Shown: positions 21,955 to 33,510 of the stretch, in pieces
How positions within the stretch are numbered: the stretch's first letter is position 1
Layout: each line of letters opens with the position of its first letter
DNA from: Phyto melanocephala
Lineage: Eukaryota; Arthropoda; Insecta; Diptera; Rhinophoridae
Length of the DNA: 64,000 bases
Direction: 5' to 3'
Assembly: GCA_941918925.1 (NCBI GenBank)
Contig: OW799236.1
Coordinates: 100,952,562 to 101,016,561 of the forward strand
The notes under the pieces: generated by a model
Seen by the model: only the letters and a program-made list of their open reading frames with translations
Databases searched by the model: none
What the model was told of the DNA's origin: nothing
Made by a program: the position numbers and the translations under genes

Positions 21955-22136
21955 AGGGTGCCTCGGTAGACTAGACAGTACTGGTCTGATAGTCTGGGGG
22001 TTGCGGCTTCGATTCCCACCAGAGTCTCTGAACTGGTTTGCTTCTCTTTCTCTTCATTTATATTCTATGCAGCTGTCACAAAGGGATAAATATGATGGAG
22101 AGAAGTCAACTGCATAGCAGCTGCCTGTTCCAAACC
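21955..22136 (+). mobile_element. tRNA-derived SINE, copy 2
   Basis: It starts GGGTGCCTCGGTAGACTAGA, has a tRNA-like B-box GCTTCGATTCC, the block CCAGAGTCTCTGAACTGGTT, a TTCTCTTTCTCTTC tract and the tail TCACAAAGGGATAAATATG. It ends CTGCCTGTTCCAAACC. TAAGTAAAG occurs on both sides (21946-21954 and 22137-22145), a convincing target duplication. Being Pol III-type and non-coding, it would have depended on a LINE partner to move. Confidence 0.85.
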
Positions 22137-22254
22137 TAAGTAAAGTAATTCATATACATACGTAATATATAACAAAAGGCAAACAATCTCTATAAGTAAC
22201 AGTTAAAGAAAGAAAACTTAAAAATTTGTGTTGTATTCTTATTGACATAGAGAA

Positions 22255-22347
22255 TAGCGGTCTAATTCATAAAAATTAAAATAGATTTGCTAAAGGTTTA
22301 TAAGTTAAATTTCCATGAACCTTTAATAATTTTTATGAATTAGGCAG
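22255..22347. mobile_element. Foldback MITE, ~90 bp
   Basis: CTAATTCATAAAAATTA (22262-22278) is repeated inverted without mismatch at 22327-22343, with further partial pairing outside (GGT/GCC) and inside (AAAGGTTTAT against ATGAACCTTT). The element can fold over almost its full length. A diverged relative lies at 57464-57590 with the same AGCGGTCT start and GCAGTAAAT end. Confidence 0.75.
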
Positions 22348-22609
22348 TAAATATATGAGCCATTAGTTTTTAAATTTTTTAAAAGTTCGTGCTTGGAATT
22401 TCGTTTTGTTTTGGAATTTGTTTTTTTTTTTTCTATAATTTGAATATTTTTCCTAAACATGCTTCGCATGGTTTGTTAGCGTAAAAAACATTTTTATAAA
22501 AAATTAAAAATAAAAAGCGATCTCGAGCTCAATACAAAGAACACAATATTAATATACAGATCAAAAAAACTAGATGATATTACCTGTTTTAGTTTTGAAA
22601 AATCTTTAT

Positions 22610-22950
22610 TATTTATTTGTGTTGCTTCTAATCCAATAATGCTCCTTCAAGCGATTGGAAGTAAGAAATATGTGCCATCTTGTGTTGCAACCGAAAATAG
22701 TTTGCAGATGTTTTTCGTTATCTTCTGTGACATTTTTTTTCAAAACCTTATTTTATATTGACGATTATGCGAGTCAGTTCACTATATGCTTAATTTTCAC
22801 TTGCACTTCTTAACGTGTTGTAAAGAACATCAATAATTCCCTGATGAAGTCCATGAGAAAAATATAGTTATTGTGTGGGTGCAATAATTTTTTCGATTTT
22901 CAGCATTGTAGAAGGTCCATCTGTTGTGATGCTAACCGCTTTCCGAAAAG
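22610..22950 (-). pseudogene. hAT transposase relic
   Basis: The minus strand from about 22945 reads RKAVSITTDGPSTMLKIEK, then after one stop FSHGLHQGIIDVLYNTLRSA, AYSELTRIIVNIK and, in another frame, NEKHLQTIFGCNTRWHI. In hAT transposases the second catalytic region is TTDGWTS-like, followed by a Cys/His region (C-AHxLxL) and then a D-TRWNS block; order and spacing fit. Several stops and frameshifts make it inactive. The N-terminal BED finger and the C-terminal dimerisation domain were not found. Confidence 0.65.
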
Positions 22951-23090
22951 TTAAATGAGTTAAACTACCAGAAAAATAAATATTATAAAAATTATTAATA
23001 AATCAATATTGGGAAAAAAGGATTGATTTAAAAAGCCTGGGATGTGTGATTTTCGAGATCAGGATTTCATGATAAGCACCCGTAGTACGT

Positions 23091-24784
23091 TGATAATAAC
23101 ATGCCATTAATCAGCAAATGAAATCAACGATTTATAAATTGTAAATAAGAGCCATATTTAAGAAAATCTCTCCTACGAATGCTTTTAGTTGCACATTAAC
23201 AATTTTATGAAGGGTATATAGTGATCTTTTTTGTTACTAGACAAGTTTTTATTTCTGTTTTGGTTTTTTTTAAATAATTACAATTAAAAATATCTACAAT
23301 ATAAAAAAACTAACATAAATATCACCACCAACCAATCAGCAAAAAATATGTTTTTTTTACCAAAATGTAATCAAAGTCATATGAATATTATTTTTACGAC
23401 ATGGTATAATATGAGGGTATAATTTGAATGGGTCAGGGACTTTTAAATTCCTTTTCTTCATACTTATGACACACTGTGTGGATTTCTGACTCTTGTTTAA
23501 TATTTTTTTGTTTCAAAATTGGTCTTGAAATTGAACCAAAACAAAAAGTAACAAAAGGCAAATTAAAATACGCTGACTCATTTAATTGTTTGCCTGTAAA
23601 ATTGTGGTTGAGGTAACAGAATTAGTATTTCATATCTTGTTGCTGTTGTACCAAAACGCGCATATACAATTACACTGGAATGTATAATGAGATTTTAATT
23701 AGGTTTCCACACAGCAAATGGCCACTTTTGTGGATTGTTTAGCCTTTAACACACATACTGGCATGCGATGTAGATTATGAGCAAAGGAGATGGAGAAATA
23801 AACAAACCTTTTATGCAATCCATGCACTAACATTTTTAGTTAATAAAACTTTGTAATGAAATTCCTGTAAAAATCCCCTATGGTTACGGACGCAATGTTG
23901 CAACAGTAGTGTGGTCAAGTTAGTACTATACGGCATAAGCAACAGCAGAGGAAACAATAATAAGCTTTATATAGCTGAAACGAAACTTTGAAAAAAAAAA
24001 TTATATTTTCAAATAGATTATATGTAAATATATATATATATATAGAAGGTGGTGCAAAAGTAGTAAGCCGATGCCGTTTAGCTCAGAATTTTTATTATTT
24101 TTTTTTATTTTTTATTTGTTTTTTGTAAATGAAGTGCTAACTCAAACTTTTTTTTAGGTTCATCCATCATCGAAATGTATTTCTTATTTGTTATTTCATT
24201 TAAAGTTTAAAAATAATTGACATTTCTCGTCATTTAAAAAATATAATCATCCCGCAATAGGGAAAAATAGTCTTGAAATACCTTAGCTTGATACACGTAT
24301 CGATGGCTTAATGTAAAAAGTGCCTATCCCGATTTTTAACGAAATTAATTTTTTAACGTTTTTTGGTAGTCCACATGAAAACTCAATACCCTTTAAAAAT
24401 TTATTGCGCTTGATTAAAAATAACGAATTTATAGCCATATAAAAAACTTCTAGTAATTTCATAATTGAGAAAATGCTTTCAAATAAATATCTGCCCCAAA
24501 TTAGCTTCAATGTTAACAATAATAATTTTGGCTTAAGAACTTTTTAATAATAATAATATTTTTTTTAATTTTTTTCTCAATATTTCGCTTCTCCGTTGTG
24601 TAGCATCATTAGGAAATGAAATTAATATTTTTGAAAAAAGTAGCGAAATATTAAACAGTGAAATTAAAACAATATTTTTATTATAAAAAAAACCTTAAAC
24701 TGAAATAATTATTGTTAATATTTATAGAAAAGATTTCAAAAAACAATATGATTAATATTCATTTCAATATTTATATTATTTACT
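23091..24784. other. AT-rich stretch, one mariner-like end and a TA microsatellite
   Basis: A (TA)n run lies at about 24028-24045, followed by GGTGGTGCAAAAGTAGTAAG (24051-24070). That resembles the terminal repeat of mariner elements of the 'GGTxGTGCAAAAGT' kind, but no matching second end or coding sequence was found. The rest is A/T-rich with no recognised gene. Confidence 0.35.
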
Positions 24785-25065
24785 ACCTTGTGCCCGTGAC
24801 TTCGTCTGCGTAGTTATCAGGATAAAAGGTAGACTTAGTATAAAAACAAAAATAAAAATATTTACAACAAAAACAACCCGTTTAGGATGTGTTATAATGA
24901 GTTTGCCAAAGACTTCGCGTTATTATCGCGATAAAAAGTAGCCTATGTGTAAATCTATGTTAATCTATGTGCCGAATTTAATTATGTTCTATTCAGCCGT
25001 TTTTGCGTGATTGAATAAAAAATATTCAAAAATCCAAACATTCACATTTATTATATTAGTAGGTG
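24785..25065 (+). mobile_element. RTE-like retrotransposon 3' fragment (tentative)
   Basis: CCCGTGACTTCGTCTGCGTA, then GATAAAAAGTAGCCTATGTG, TATGTGCCGAATTTAATT, TTCAGCCGTTTTTGCGTGA and finally TTTATTATATTAGTAGGTG form a set I associate with 3' ends of insect RTE-type LINEs and similar repeats. The CCGTGACTTCG/CAAAGACTTCGCG and GATAAAAxGTAG motifs occur twice, so part of the unit is duplicated. No reverse transcriptase codons are present. The class is from memory and not certain. Confidence 0.45.
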
Positions 25066-28058
25066 TTAACGCCACCACCAAAATCTCCATGATTTTATCT
25101 GGCAATACCTTATTGTTAGTTCTAAATACTTAATACTTTTTCCTAATGTAACTCTGACAAACTTAACCATAAAAGCAGCTTACGTCGCCATGTTTATGCC
25201 TTCACCATTTTGAATTCATTCCAAGTTTTTGTCGTAAAAAGAAGGCTTAAGCACTGGCTCGGAAAGCAACCAAATTTATATAAAAAGATCTAGTGGTTTT
25301 CATACCAAAAATTATGTAACATAAATATTTTTACTTTTCCTTTAAAGGTGCACAATGAATCTTAATTATTTTCATTTATTTAGGAATTTTGATAAATTTG
25401 CCATTACATTTATTAGTTTAATAAATCAAGTATTTTATAAAACTTGTGTATTTGGTTTTTATTCAAAATCGCCGTGGAAGTCACTAGACATCGCTTCGGC
25501 TGGCGTGCCGCTAACAGTAGGATTATTTAGGCTTGACGTCATATTTTTCAAATTTTCATTTTAAGGTATAAATTTAATTGTCATAAAAAAAAGTAATCTA
25601 AAGAAGTAAATTTTTTTCCAACACTATCCGAGTGGAGTGTACTTTCAAAACAAGCTACTCTTTCTTTTTCAACACGCTTTGGTCGGCAATTATATCTTGG
25701 ATGTACATATCATCTATTTAACTCTCAGATTTTAAAGGCGACTTTAATCGATGGGATAATTTATGCATTCGCATTTGCAGGAGATTATGGATGACGGACC
25801 AGCACATTCTAAGTGTGGATGCTATGAGAAACCTAAGCCTGAGAGATATGCTGGCATATACAAAGGACTTTCAGCAATTAACATTCGGTAGTGTAATTGC
25901 ATTCTAGTCTAACCCAAACACTGACTGTGACCCTGAACTCAGTAAAAGAAGAGATATTGATTGGTGGCCTTGAAATCACTGACAAAGAAAATACTTCCAA
26001 AAGGTCTTCTTTTTCATTCCCTCTATACTTTAACACATTCTGTAAATACAAAGGCACCCGAAAAAAGTAGAGGTCTGCTCTGATATTCTTTCTATATTGT
26101 AAAAATTTTTTTTTTGTTTATTGTAAAGGCGAGGAACGCCAAAATATTTATGGCTAAAGCGGCTCTTTTTAAAAACAATCAAAACCTTACAGCGAAAGAG
26201 CCGTTTTTTGTATTTAAATTAATTCGTCTTTATTATTTAAAATTTCTTGCCTTAAATACTATTTTGCTGCTGTGACTTAAAACTGTTATATTGATTGAGA
26301 ACCAATCAAATTGCTTTTATTTATCCTTCTTGTTTTCTTTCCTCTATTTTTTTTAGAGTGTTGTCATGCATAAATGAATATTATTGTAATTGGGTAAGTG
26401 GTTAATGAATTGTAATACTATCCATTGTAATACTATTCATCGGAGCAAGTGTCAAGTGTCCTTGTTTGAATTTGATATGTTTGTATGTTGTATGGTTGAT
26501 CGTGGTATACATAGTTTTGTACGTATGTTGCTTGCCTTTACAATAAGAAAAAAACATTTTTTTTTACTTGACGATCCTGCCAAATCAAAATCCTGTAAAA
26601 TTAATGTCTTACACAACAAAATATCCTAATAAATTAAGAAATTCAGATTTGTATACTACAAAAAATTAACACATTCTGTAAATATTATGTTGCCTTTGTT
26701 TATATTTTCTTACAACAACGATTTTGAATAAAATCTATCAACAGCAACCCTTTTGTCCATGAATTTTTTGTTTATTTACATTTGAAAAAAATAAGTAAAA
26801 AACCCATGTTTCCCTAAATTAAAAAAAAATAATTTATTTATTTAGTTAATTTTTTTTAAGTAAGCCACTGTGCACAGGAAGTAACTAAAAATTACTGGGA
26901 ATTGCCATAAACCGCAAACATGAAATTAACTCCATTCAGAGAAAATCCACTACTAAGCTCTATGGAATATCTAAAAAAAAAATTACACTAAATTTTTAAC
27001 TATTTAAAACCGAAACAAAAATAGAAATTTTTTAAGTTGCATTTTACATTTGGTTGGGAATCGAAAAATTAATTTTCCTTGGCAATATATTTGTGTAACA
27101 AAAGTAACAAAAAATTGTTTTTGTAGAAATTTCCCCCCGGTCTTTTATTTCGTGCATAAAAATATTCATTTATTTATCTAGATTTATTTGTCGCCACTGC
27201 TGATTAGGAAACCTCCAAACTACCACAAAAATAATCCAATAAAACAATTTTTGTTAATTTTTTTTTTTGCGGTTTGTAAATTGAAAATTATTTCCCAGTA
27301 CCACTGGAAAATATACTGCATACCAACATGTAACTAAAATATAGACAAAGTTAATGTATTTATCTAAAACACAATCACCTAAAGAATTCATAAACTTTTA
27401 GCCAAAATTAAGTGAGGACTTTTTATATGTAAACATTTTTCGTTGAAACTCAATTAACAGCTAAATTTTCTGGAATTTTTGTTGCTCTATAAATTAATGA
27501 AAAAACAAAAAAAAACAACATCAAACCCAACAAAAAAACTTTTGCCCAAAAATCGCTAGACTGATAAATATATAGGAAAAGTTTAAAACTTATTAAGGAA
27601 AAGACGAACAAATACTTGTAATTTAAGCTGTTAAGTTACAGTTTTTTGCTGTTGTTTTTCTTATATTATTTGGCGGTTTTCCTAGTAAGATTATCAAATT
27701 GAATCAATGAACTTTAAACTACTAGCAAGACAAACTATTTTCTTTTCAAAAGCATGAGAAATATAAGACAACCCACAAAAAATATATAAAAAAAACCGTT
27801 GAGCGAAGGAAATTAATTAAAGTTTTAGCATGTAAAACAAAAAACCTACAACTTATTTTTTTTACTACAAGTAGTTGGTAGGGATTATAAATATGTTTTC
27901 CTTTATTTTTCGGTTTTAAATATGAAGAAGTTATAATTTGTGGTTTTGTGTCAGGGAGGTGAAAGGAAACAAGAGCGTTGTTTAAAAAAGTTAATAAAAA
28001 TAGCAAAAAAAAAATGTATTTGTATCATTTAAGTTAGACAGCATAGGAGCTGTCGAAA
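25066..28058. other. Long AT-rich stretch without recognised genes
   Basis: Chance-like short frames only. A run of codons at 25786-25905 (plus) gives LWMTDQHILSVDAMRNLSLR and on for another 18 residues before a stop; its more balanced composition suggests a coding relic, but I cannot name it. At 26156-26206 a CGGCTCTTT/AAAGAGCCG hairpin is followed by a T tract. Confidence 0.4.
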
Positions 28059-28144
28059 GCTTATTATCAAATATTTCAAGAATTTGCCTAGTATTCTATT
28101 GGCTTATTATCAAATATTTCAAGAATTTGCCTAGTATTCTATTG
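28059..28144 (+). repeat. Perfect 43-bp tandem duplication
   Basis: The 43-bp unit beginning GCTTATTATCAAATATTTCA and ending CTAGTATTCTATTG occurs twice back to back (28059-28101 and 28102-28144) with no difference. The identity points to a very recent duplication or an assembly artefact. Confidence 0.9.
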
Positions 28145-29008
28145 GAATTTTGATCGCTTGAATTGTTTAAGTATAAGCTATTACCCTTGAAATTGCTAAT
28201 ATAAATATTTGTTTTGTTAAGCTTCACAAAAACTGTCTGTGTTTATCTATTCGCTGAATGTGACTAGTATTTTCTTGATGAATTATATGTATTTATATGC
28301 AGCTAAGGCGAATTATCTTTAATAAGTAAAATAAACATTTTCAACAACTAGCGCAATATTTTACATTTGGTAGAATATGAAAGCAATATGTAGTCCATAG
28401 CATCAACGCCTTCTTTGGTCATTGATAAATATGCTGCCCCTTTCATTTCATTTGATACAAAAATTTTACTCTGACAACTTGTACGGAGAACTTCAAGAAT
28501 TAAAGGCTTTATTCAATAAGTACGTACGCAAATTCAATGACATTGAAAAGTGCCGTAAACTACTATTCTTACGGAGTTCTCCCCGTTAGAATTTTTTTTT
28601 ATTCTCTAAAAAATTTCACTTCAACTTCTATTAGAGCTCTTTCTTACTTAAATTTATTTATGAGGTAAAATGATTTTGTGTCGTAAGCCAACCAAACGTT
28701 TATATGATATTTAGCAGACTTTGAAGATATGTTTTGGGTTTATCTGGTCTTTTCATGATGATAAAATAATAGTTAATAAAGTAGTCGAGCGGCTACTGTA
28801 AATTGGATGTCTAAATTAATAAATTTAAGTATTCCTTTAATTTGAACTATATCAATATAATAAGTCTGTATCATTGCCGTTTGATTTCTTTCTAGAACAC
28901 TATTAATACATGTGATACAAAAAACTTATTTTCTCATCAAAGAATATGTTTGTTTTACTTATTTAAATATAACAATCTAAATTTTTTAAACCAGTTTTAA
29001 TAAAAACA
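28145..29008. other. AT-rich spacer
   Basis: No gene recognised. CTAAGGCGAATTATC near 28303 resembles one end of the hairpin MITE at 1712-1792, without a partner. Confidence 0.4.
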
Positions 29009-30190
29009 ACTAAGAGCACTATATTCGGTTGTGCCAAATTTTTTATACCACCACCAATTTGATGTACTTTTATATTTTTATTATTTATTATTTTGATATT
29101 AACAGTAATAGCTATGGAATAATATCTTTGTACTAAAATACATGTCACTTTCTTTGTATAACTTCGATATGCTAGCAAAATATTTTTGTAAATTAAGTTT
29201 TTTAATGAAAGTGGGCGTCAAAGTAGGCGTGTCAATATAGTTTCCGCTAATACATGCAACTTAGATATTTCAATAGAGAAAGTCTATCTGCTGTATTCAT
29301 AAAAAAAAGCTTATTTGACAGATGTTACATAGAAATTTGTCAAATAAGCATTCAATAAACCTAAAATATTTTTTATGAATATGAATTTTGCCGGTTTTAT
29401 GAGCTTCTAAATTTCAGTAATAGTAGATCACTCGAAAAGTGGGCGTTAAAGTAGGCGTGTCGAAGTAGTTTCCGCTAATGAATACAACTTAGATATTTCA
29501 ATATAAATAGTCCTCTATTATTCTAAAATCTTTTATCATAGAGAAATTATATAAATTTGAGATAAAACCTTATATGGGAGGTGGGCGTAAAAGTGGGTAT
29601 GTTTCATTTATTTTTCGTCAGAATAAAGCCTTTAAACAAAAAGCAATGCTTGCGAAATTTCAGAATCGTACATCTAATTTTGCCAGTGTTTTTACATTTT
29701 AAATTATTAACATATCGAAAAATACACTGTGCGGTATAAATTTTCATACATTTTGATCTATAACTCCTTTCGTAGTTCAAAGATTTTGGCAATCTCGGGA
29801 AAAAAATTTTTTTTTTTGCTCAGGAAATATACATTTGAAATTTCATGACTCTACATTAATGCGTTTGGACACAATTGCATTTTATTCGATATTGTTTTTG
29901 TTCGCGACCTATAAATCTTTTCCTAATACTCAGATTTAGTTCATTTTCAATAACAAACCTTGCGTATAAGAAATATTCTCGCAAAATTTGAGCCCCCTAG
30001 CTTTTTCGGTCCGACCTCTATCGTGATTTCAACAGACGGACAGACGGACGGACATAGCTAGGTCGTCATAAAATGAAACACTGACTCAGAAAATATCTAC
30101 TTTATGGGGTCTTAAATGGATATTTTGATGTGTTACAAACGGAATGACAAAGTGAATATACCACCATCATTTTTTTTTTGTGGCGGGTAT
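29009..30190 (+). mobile_element. INE-1/DINE-1-like element, copy E
   Basis: The left end AACTAAGAGCACTATATTCG and TATACCACCACC are followed by two GTGGGCGT-CAAAGTAGGCGT modules (29208 and 29440), the GGGAGGTGGGCGTAAAAGTG block and the CACTGTGCGGTATAAATTTT block. A short GACAGACGGACGG core lies near 30040 and the right end is TTTTGTGGCGGGTATGA. A small foldback insert at 29294-29381 interrupts it. Orientation and order match copies A-C. Confidence 0.7.
29294..29381. mobile_element. 88-bp foldback insert in copy E
   Basis: TATTCATAAAAAA opens and TTTTTTATGAATA closes it (13-bp perfect inverted ends), with a second inner pair GCTTATTTGACA against TGTCAAATAAGC. It is absent from the same place in copies B-D. 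The TTCATAAAAA ends resemble the MITEs at 22255 and 57464. Confidence 0.7.
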
Positions 30191-31047
30191 GATTACTACA
30201 ATTGTAGACTATCGAGCACAGAAAAGGTAAATGTTAATACCGCTGCTTTTAAAATATAAATCTAATATAAGAACAGATAATACTCAAGCATAAAGTCTTT
30301 TAAAAAATCTTATTAAAATATATTTAAGTTGCTTTAATATATTTAAATGTGATCTACTCCGAATGCAAATGTCTACTTTATTTTATTTTAACCAATTAAA
30401 AACATTACTGCCTACTGAATTTCTCTAAGGAGTTACAAAATTATTAATACCTGATATACAATATTAAAATTAATTTTACATCATTTTATTGTGCTCATTA
30501 TAAACGAAACAATTTTTAATTATTAAATTTTTTTCACATAAAACATATTTACTTGCTTAGTCATTATGAAAAACTGCAACAAAAAATAAATAATTTAAAT
30601 TAATTCCATTAATCTGTTGCACATAAATTTTTTCATAAAAAAAAAGATAAATTAAACCCACGCAAGCGAAAAAAAAAGCTTTTAGGTATTATAATATAAT
30701 GTTTTGAATACAATTAAATTTAAATAATTAATAATTATAGACATGTTTATGGAATATTTTAGATTGACTCTAACATATGGTTAAATAACAGCTTTTACTG
30801 CAGTACATGACCCTTTAAAAGAGTGGCACTGAAGAGGGCAGAGTATGTGTGATGTTATAAATTATAATTATTTATAGCATGTTGGTTTTAAAAGTGTGTG
30901 TTAATAAATAATAAATGTTGAGTTTAATGCTATTGACGCTTTAAATAATAAAGTGTTTTATAACATGCAAATTATTACTCTTTACCTTCACCTCAGCTAG
31001 AATGTATACACATATTTATATGCAAATAATACATATAATCACATTTA
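30191..31047. other. AT-rich spacer
   Basis: Nothing recognisable; composed of A/T-rich tracts with chance open frames. Confidence 0.45.
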
Positions 31048-31984
31048 GCGTGATTTTTTAGGAATAGTTTCTTTAAAAATCTAACAAAACGAAATTTAAA
31101 TAAATAAATAAAACACTCAAATTTGCATCATATATTCAAAGTTTGTATTGGAATCGATAAATTGGTCTTTGCATTTACTTTTTTAAAATAACTTCATGTG
31201 AATGTTGCCCGCGGCTCCGGGTCAAATGGTCTTAATGTTAAATTTTGCACAACTTCTTCGAGCATGTCGGTAAATGTTCCATGATAAACACGTGCTATGT
31301 TACACTTTAAGGCTTCAATCGTGTTTGGCTTGACCACATAGACCAACGACTTTACATAACCCCACAAGAAATAGTCAAGAGGCATCATATCACATGATCT
31401 TGGCGGTCAACTCACAGGGCATTTCGAAAAATAAACTGCTCACCAAATTTATCCTTCAATATGTCCATTGTTTTACGAGCTGTGCAAAATACGGCACCGT
31501 CTTGTTGAAACCACATATCAACCAAGTCCAACCCAGCCAATTGGAGGAAAAAAGTCACGTATTATGGCTTGATATCGTTCGCCGTTGACGGTAACGTGTT
31601 TCCACGGTCGTCTTTGAAAAAAAAATGATACCACTAGCCCATAAACCACACCAAACTCTCGTTTTTTCGGGACGCATCGGTAACTCTTGTACGGCATATG
31701 GCTGTTATTTACCCTAGATGCGACAGTTTTGATTTTGTACGTATCAATTTAGCCAGAAATGAGCCTCACCATAAAAAGTTTGAACCAAACGATGGAAAGT
31801 TCTCAGAGAGCACGAACTTTGATAATAAATTTCAACGATTTGCAGTCGTTGCTCGTTTGTGAGTTTCTCCATGATGAAATGGCAGAGTATACTGAACACT
31901 TTTCACTTTGTAGTTTGTAGTTTGGACACAATTACCAACCAGTGCTGCCAGTCCGATAAACTTAATTCATAAAAAACCACCCTT
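31048..31984 (-). mobile_element. Rosa-type mariner element, internally deleted, both ends visible
   Basis: The ends read GCGTGATTTTTTAGGAATAG at 31048 and, inverted from 31984, AAGGGTGGTTTTTTATGAAT, next to TA at 31046-31047 and 31985-31986. Length is ~937 bp, close to the element at 15.2 kb. The right end resembles the copies with the AAGGGTG end and the left end resembles the GCGTGATTTTTTA type, so the two ends have diverged from each other. Confidence 0.7.
31194..31872 (-). pseudogene. Rosa-type DD41D transposase relic, internally deleted
   Basis: Starting at 31872 the minus strand reads MEKLTNEQRLQIVEIYYQSS and CSLRTFHRLVQTFYG. It then jumps straight to EAHFWLN, so the helix-turn-helix is joined to the catalytic domain with the first catalytic Asp itself lost at the junction. 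Further on come QNQNCRI, ELPMRPEKTRVWCGLWASGI and, after frameshifts, a degraded QQDGA-like region. A clean stretch (31388 to 31194) reads MPLDYFLWGYVKSLVY and includes the third catalytic Asp. Several stops occur. The deletion falls in nearly the same place as in the 15.2-kb element although the two sequences are clearly different subfamilies. Confidence 0.8.
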
Positions 31985-32151
31985 TATATATATACAAATA
32001 GTGTCTAATAATTTATTAAGTGACCATAATCAGTTAATCAATTAATAAATCGTTGTAGTGGCATTTATAAAAATATTTATTTTTTTTCTCTTTGTTGCTA
32101 GGTGGGCTCATAAAAGGACAGTGCAGATAGATTTAAGAGGATTATTTACTA

Positions 32152-33028
32152 GGGATGCTCGTTTTTTTTAACATATTTTGCACAATATAAATCTAATTTG
32201 CAGCGGCATGAAGTTATAATTTTTATAGGTTTTCTTTCTATGCATTCGTGAATAGCTGTTGAAAATTTTTTTTAAATAAAATTTGTCAAGTTTAATTTTT
32301 TTTATTTCGTTAAGAAATTCTATATCAAATTCAAATCATAATCAAATTTAAAATCTGCTTGAAGTGCCAGATAAAATTGAATTTACAATCACAAAAACTA
32401 AGTTTGTATTGTGGCTGATAATAGCACAGTCTCTCTCTCTCTCTCTCTTAAGGTAGCTAAATAATAATTGTAAAATTACAAATTCTTCATCAAAGCACTT
32501 TTTAGTTCAAAAACGACCCTCTTTCATATAAATTTGTCTGTCAATTGCTGTTTTGCACAAAAGCTGAAGAGAAAAGTACTTGTCATAGAATTGAGTTTAT
32601 ATCTAATAAGCACTTGACCACAAAAAGATAAACCACAATACAAATCAATGGATAAAAAAATGTTGTATAGAAATATATTCATGTATGTCAGTGAAATAAT
32701 ATTTCAGTTCACAATAATATTTTTTTTTCTGCTCCATAAACACATTTAGGCACTTACAGTTAAATACACAAAAGGGTGTTACAGCAAAATAAATACCAAT
32801 CAGATGTACGTACTTATAATGCCTGATTATGCCTGTGACAACCAGCCAAAATTTAATATAGAAAAACAGTTGAAATGTGTAAACATCAAAAACAACCAAA
32901 ACCGAATTAAAAATCTATCTAAATTAATCCGCTTAAAAATATTGATTGACATTTATGTTGTTGACATGAAGTGTATTTATATTCTATTAATTGAAAAAAG
33001 CACAGAGACAGCTTGGGCTCATCCCTAA
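32152..33028. mobile_element. Possible hAT-type non-autonomous element
   Basis: TAGGGATGCTC starts at 32150-32160 and GGGCTCATCCCTA ends at about 33027, an 8-9-bp inverted match of the TAGGGATG kind common at hAT ends. The flanks (ATTATTTAC and ATTTTTGTA) agree only in part. Inside are a (TC)n run (32428-32449) and chance frames, no transposase. This is weak evidence. Confidence 0.25.
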
Positions 33029-33510
33029 TTTTTGTATATTATAATCTTTTATGTGTAAAAGAAAAGTAAGTTGATTTGGGACTATACGTTAAATGACCGT
33101 GTGTTCTGATAATATCAATTTATTAGCCGATTGCTAATATTTAACAAAGTTGTGACAAAAAAAGTTTTTAAAGACAACCCCTACGTTTGGCAAAAAAATA
33201 TCTTTCGAATTTGTCTTAAAACTACAATTCAATGGTATACGGATAACTTTTTTTTTCCAGTGCAGTCTTATCTAAATATATAGCGCACATAATTACAGCG
33301 CTATTATGGACAAATCTTTTACATCCAATTTCCAATATTTATGTTCATGTAAGACTTACCTGACTGACTGAGTGATTCATCATCTTATAGCCCAGACGCA
33401 AAAAGCTAGAGACATAAGGGAAGTTTGTTGGTTAATTTTAACTTTAACCGTTATGTAAACAACCAGCTACCGGTATATATTTTTTCAAGTTCAATTCGAT
33501 CGACTTGAGA

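Larger units (their letters stand above)
21812..23090 (-). mobile_element. Probable hAT element relic with nested SINE and MITE
   Basis: The left boundary reads TAGTGATGCCAAAC followed by AATCCTGAGATTTCTGGAT. The right boundary, inverted, reads TACGGGTGCTTATC followed by AATCCTGATCTCG. Such ends with nearby CCTGA boxes fit decayed hAT termini. Clear hAT transposase codons lie inside on the minus strand (22610-22950). A SINE (21955-22136) and a MITE (22255-22347) sit in its left part. Exact ends and an 8-bp duplication could not be proven. Confidence 0.5.

Noticed and set aside
26156..26206. Hairpin followed by T tract resembling a bacterial terminator
   Set aside because: The context is clearly eukaryotic; a 9-bp stem with a ~27-base loop is weak and poly-T is common here.
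32152..33028. Firm hAT element call
   Set aside because: Only 8-9 bp of inverted ends and no clear 8-bp duplication or transposase; listed as possible only.
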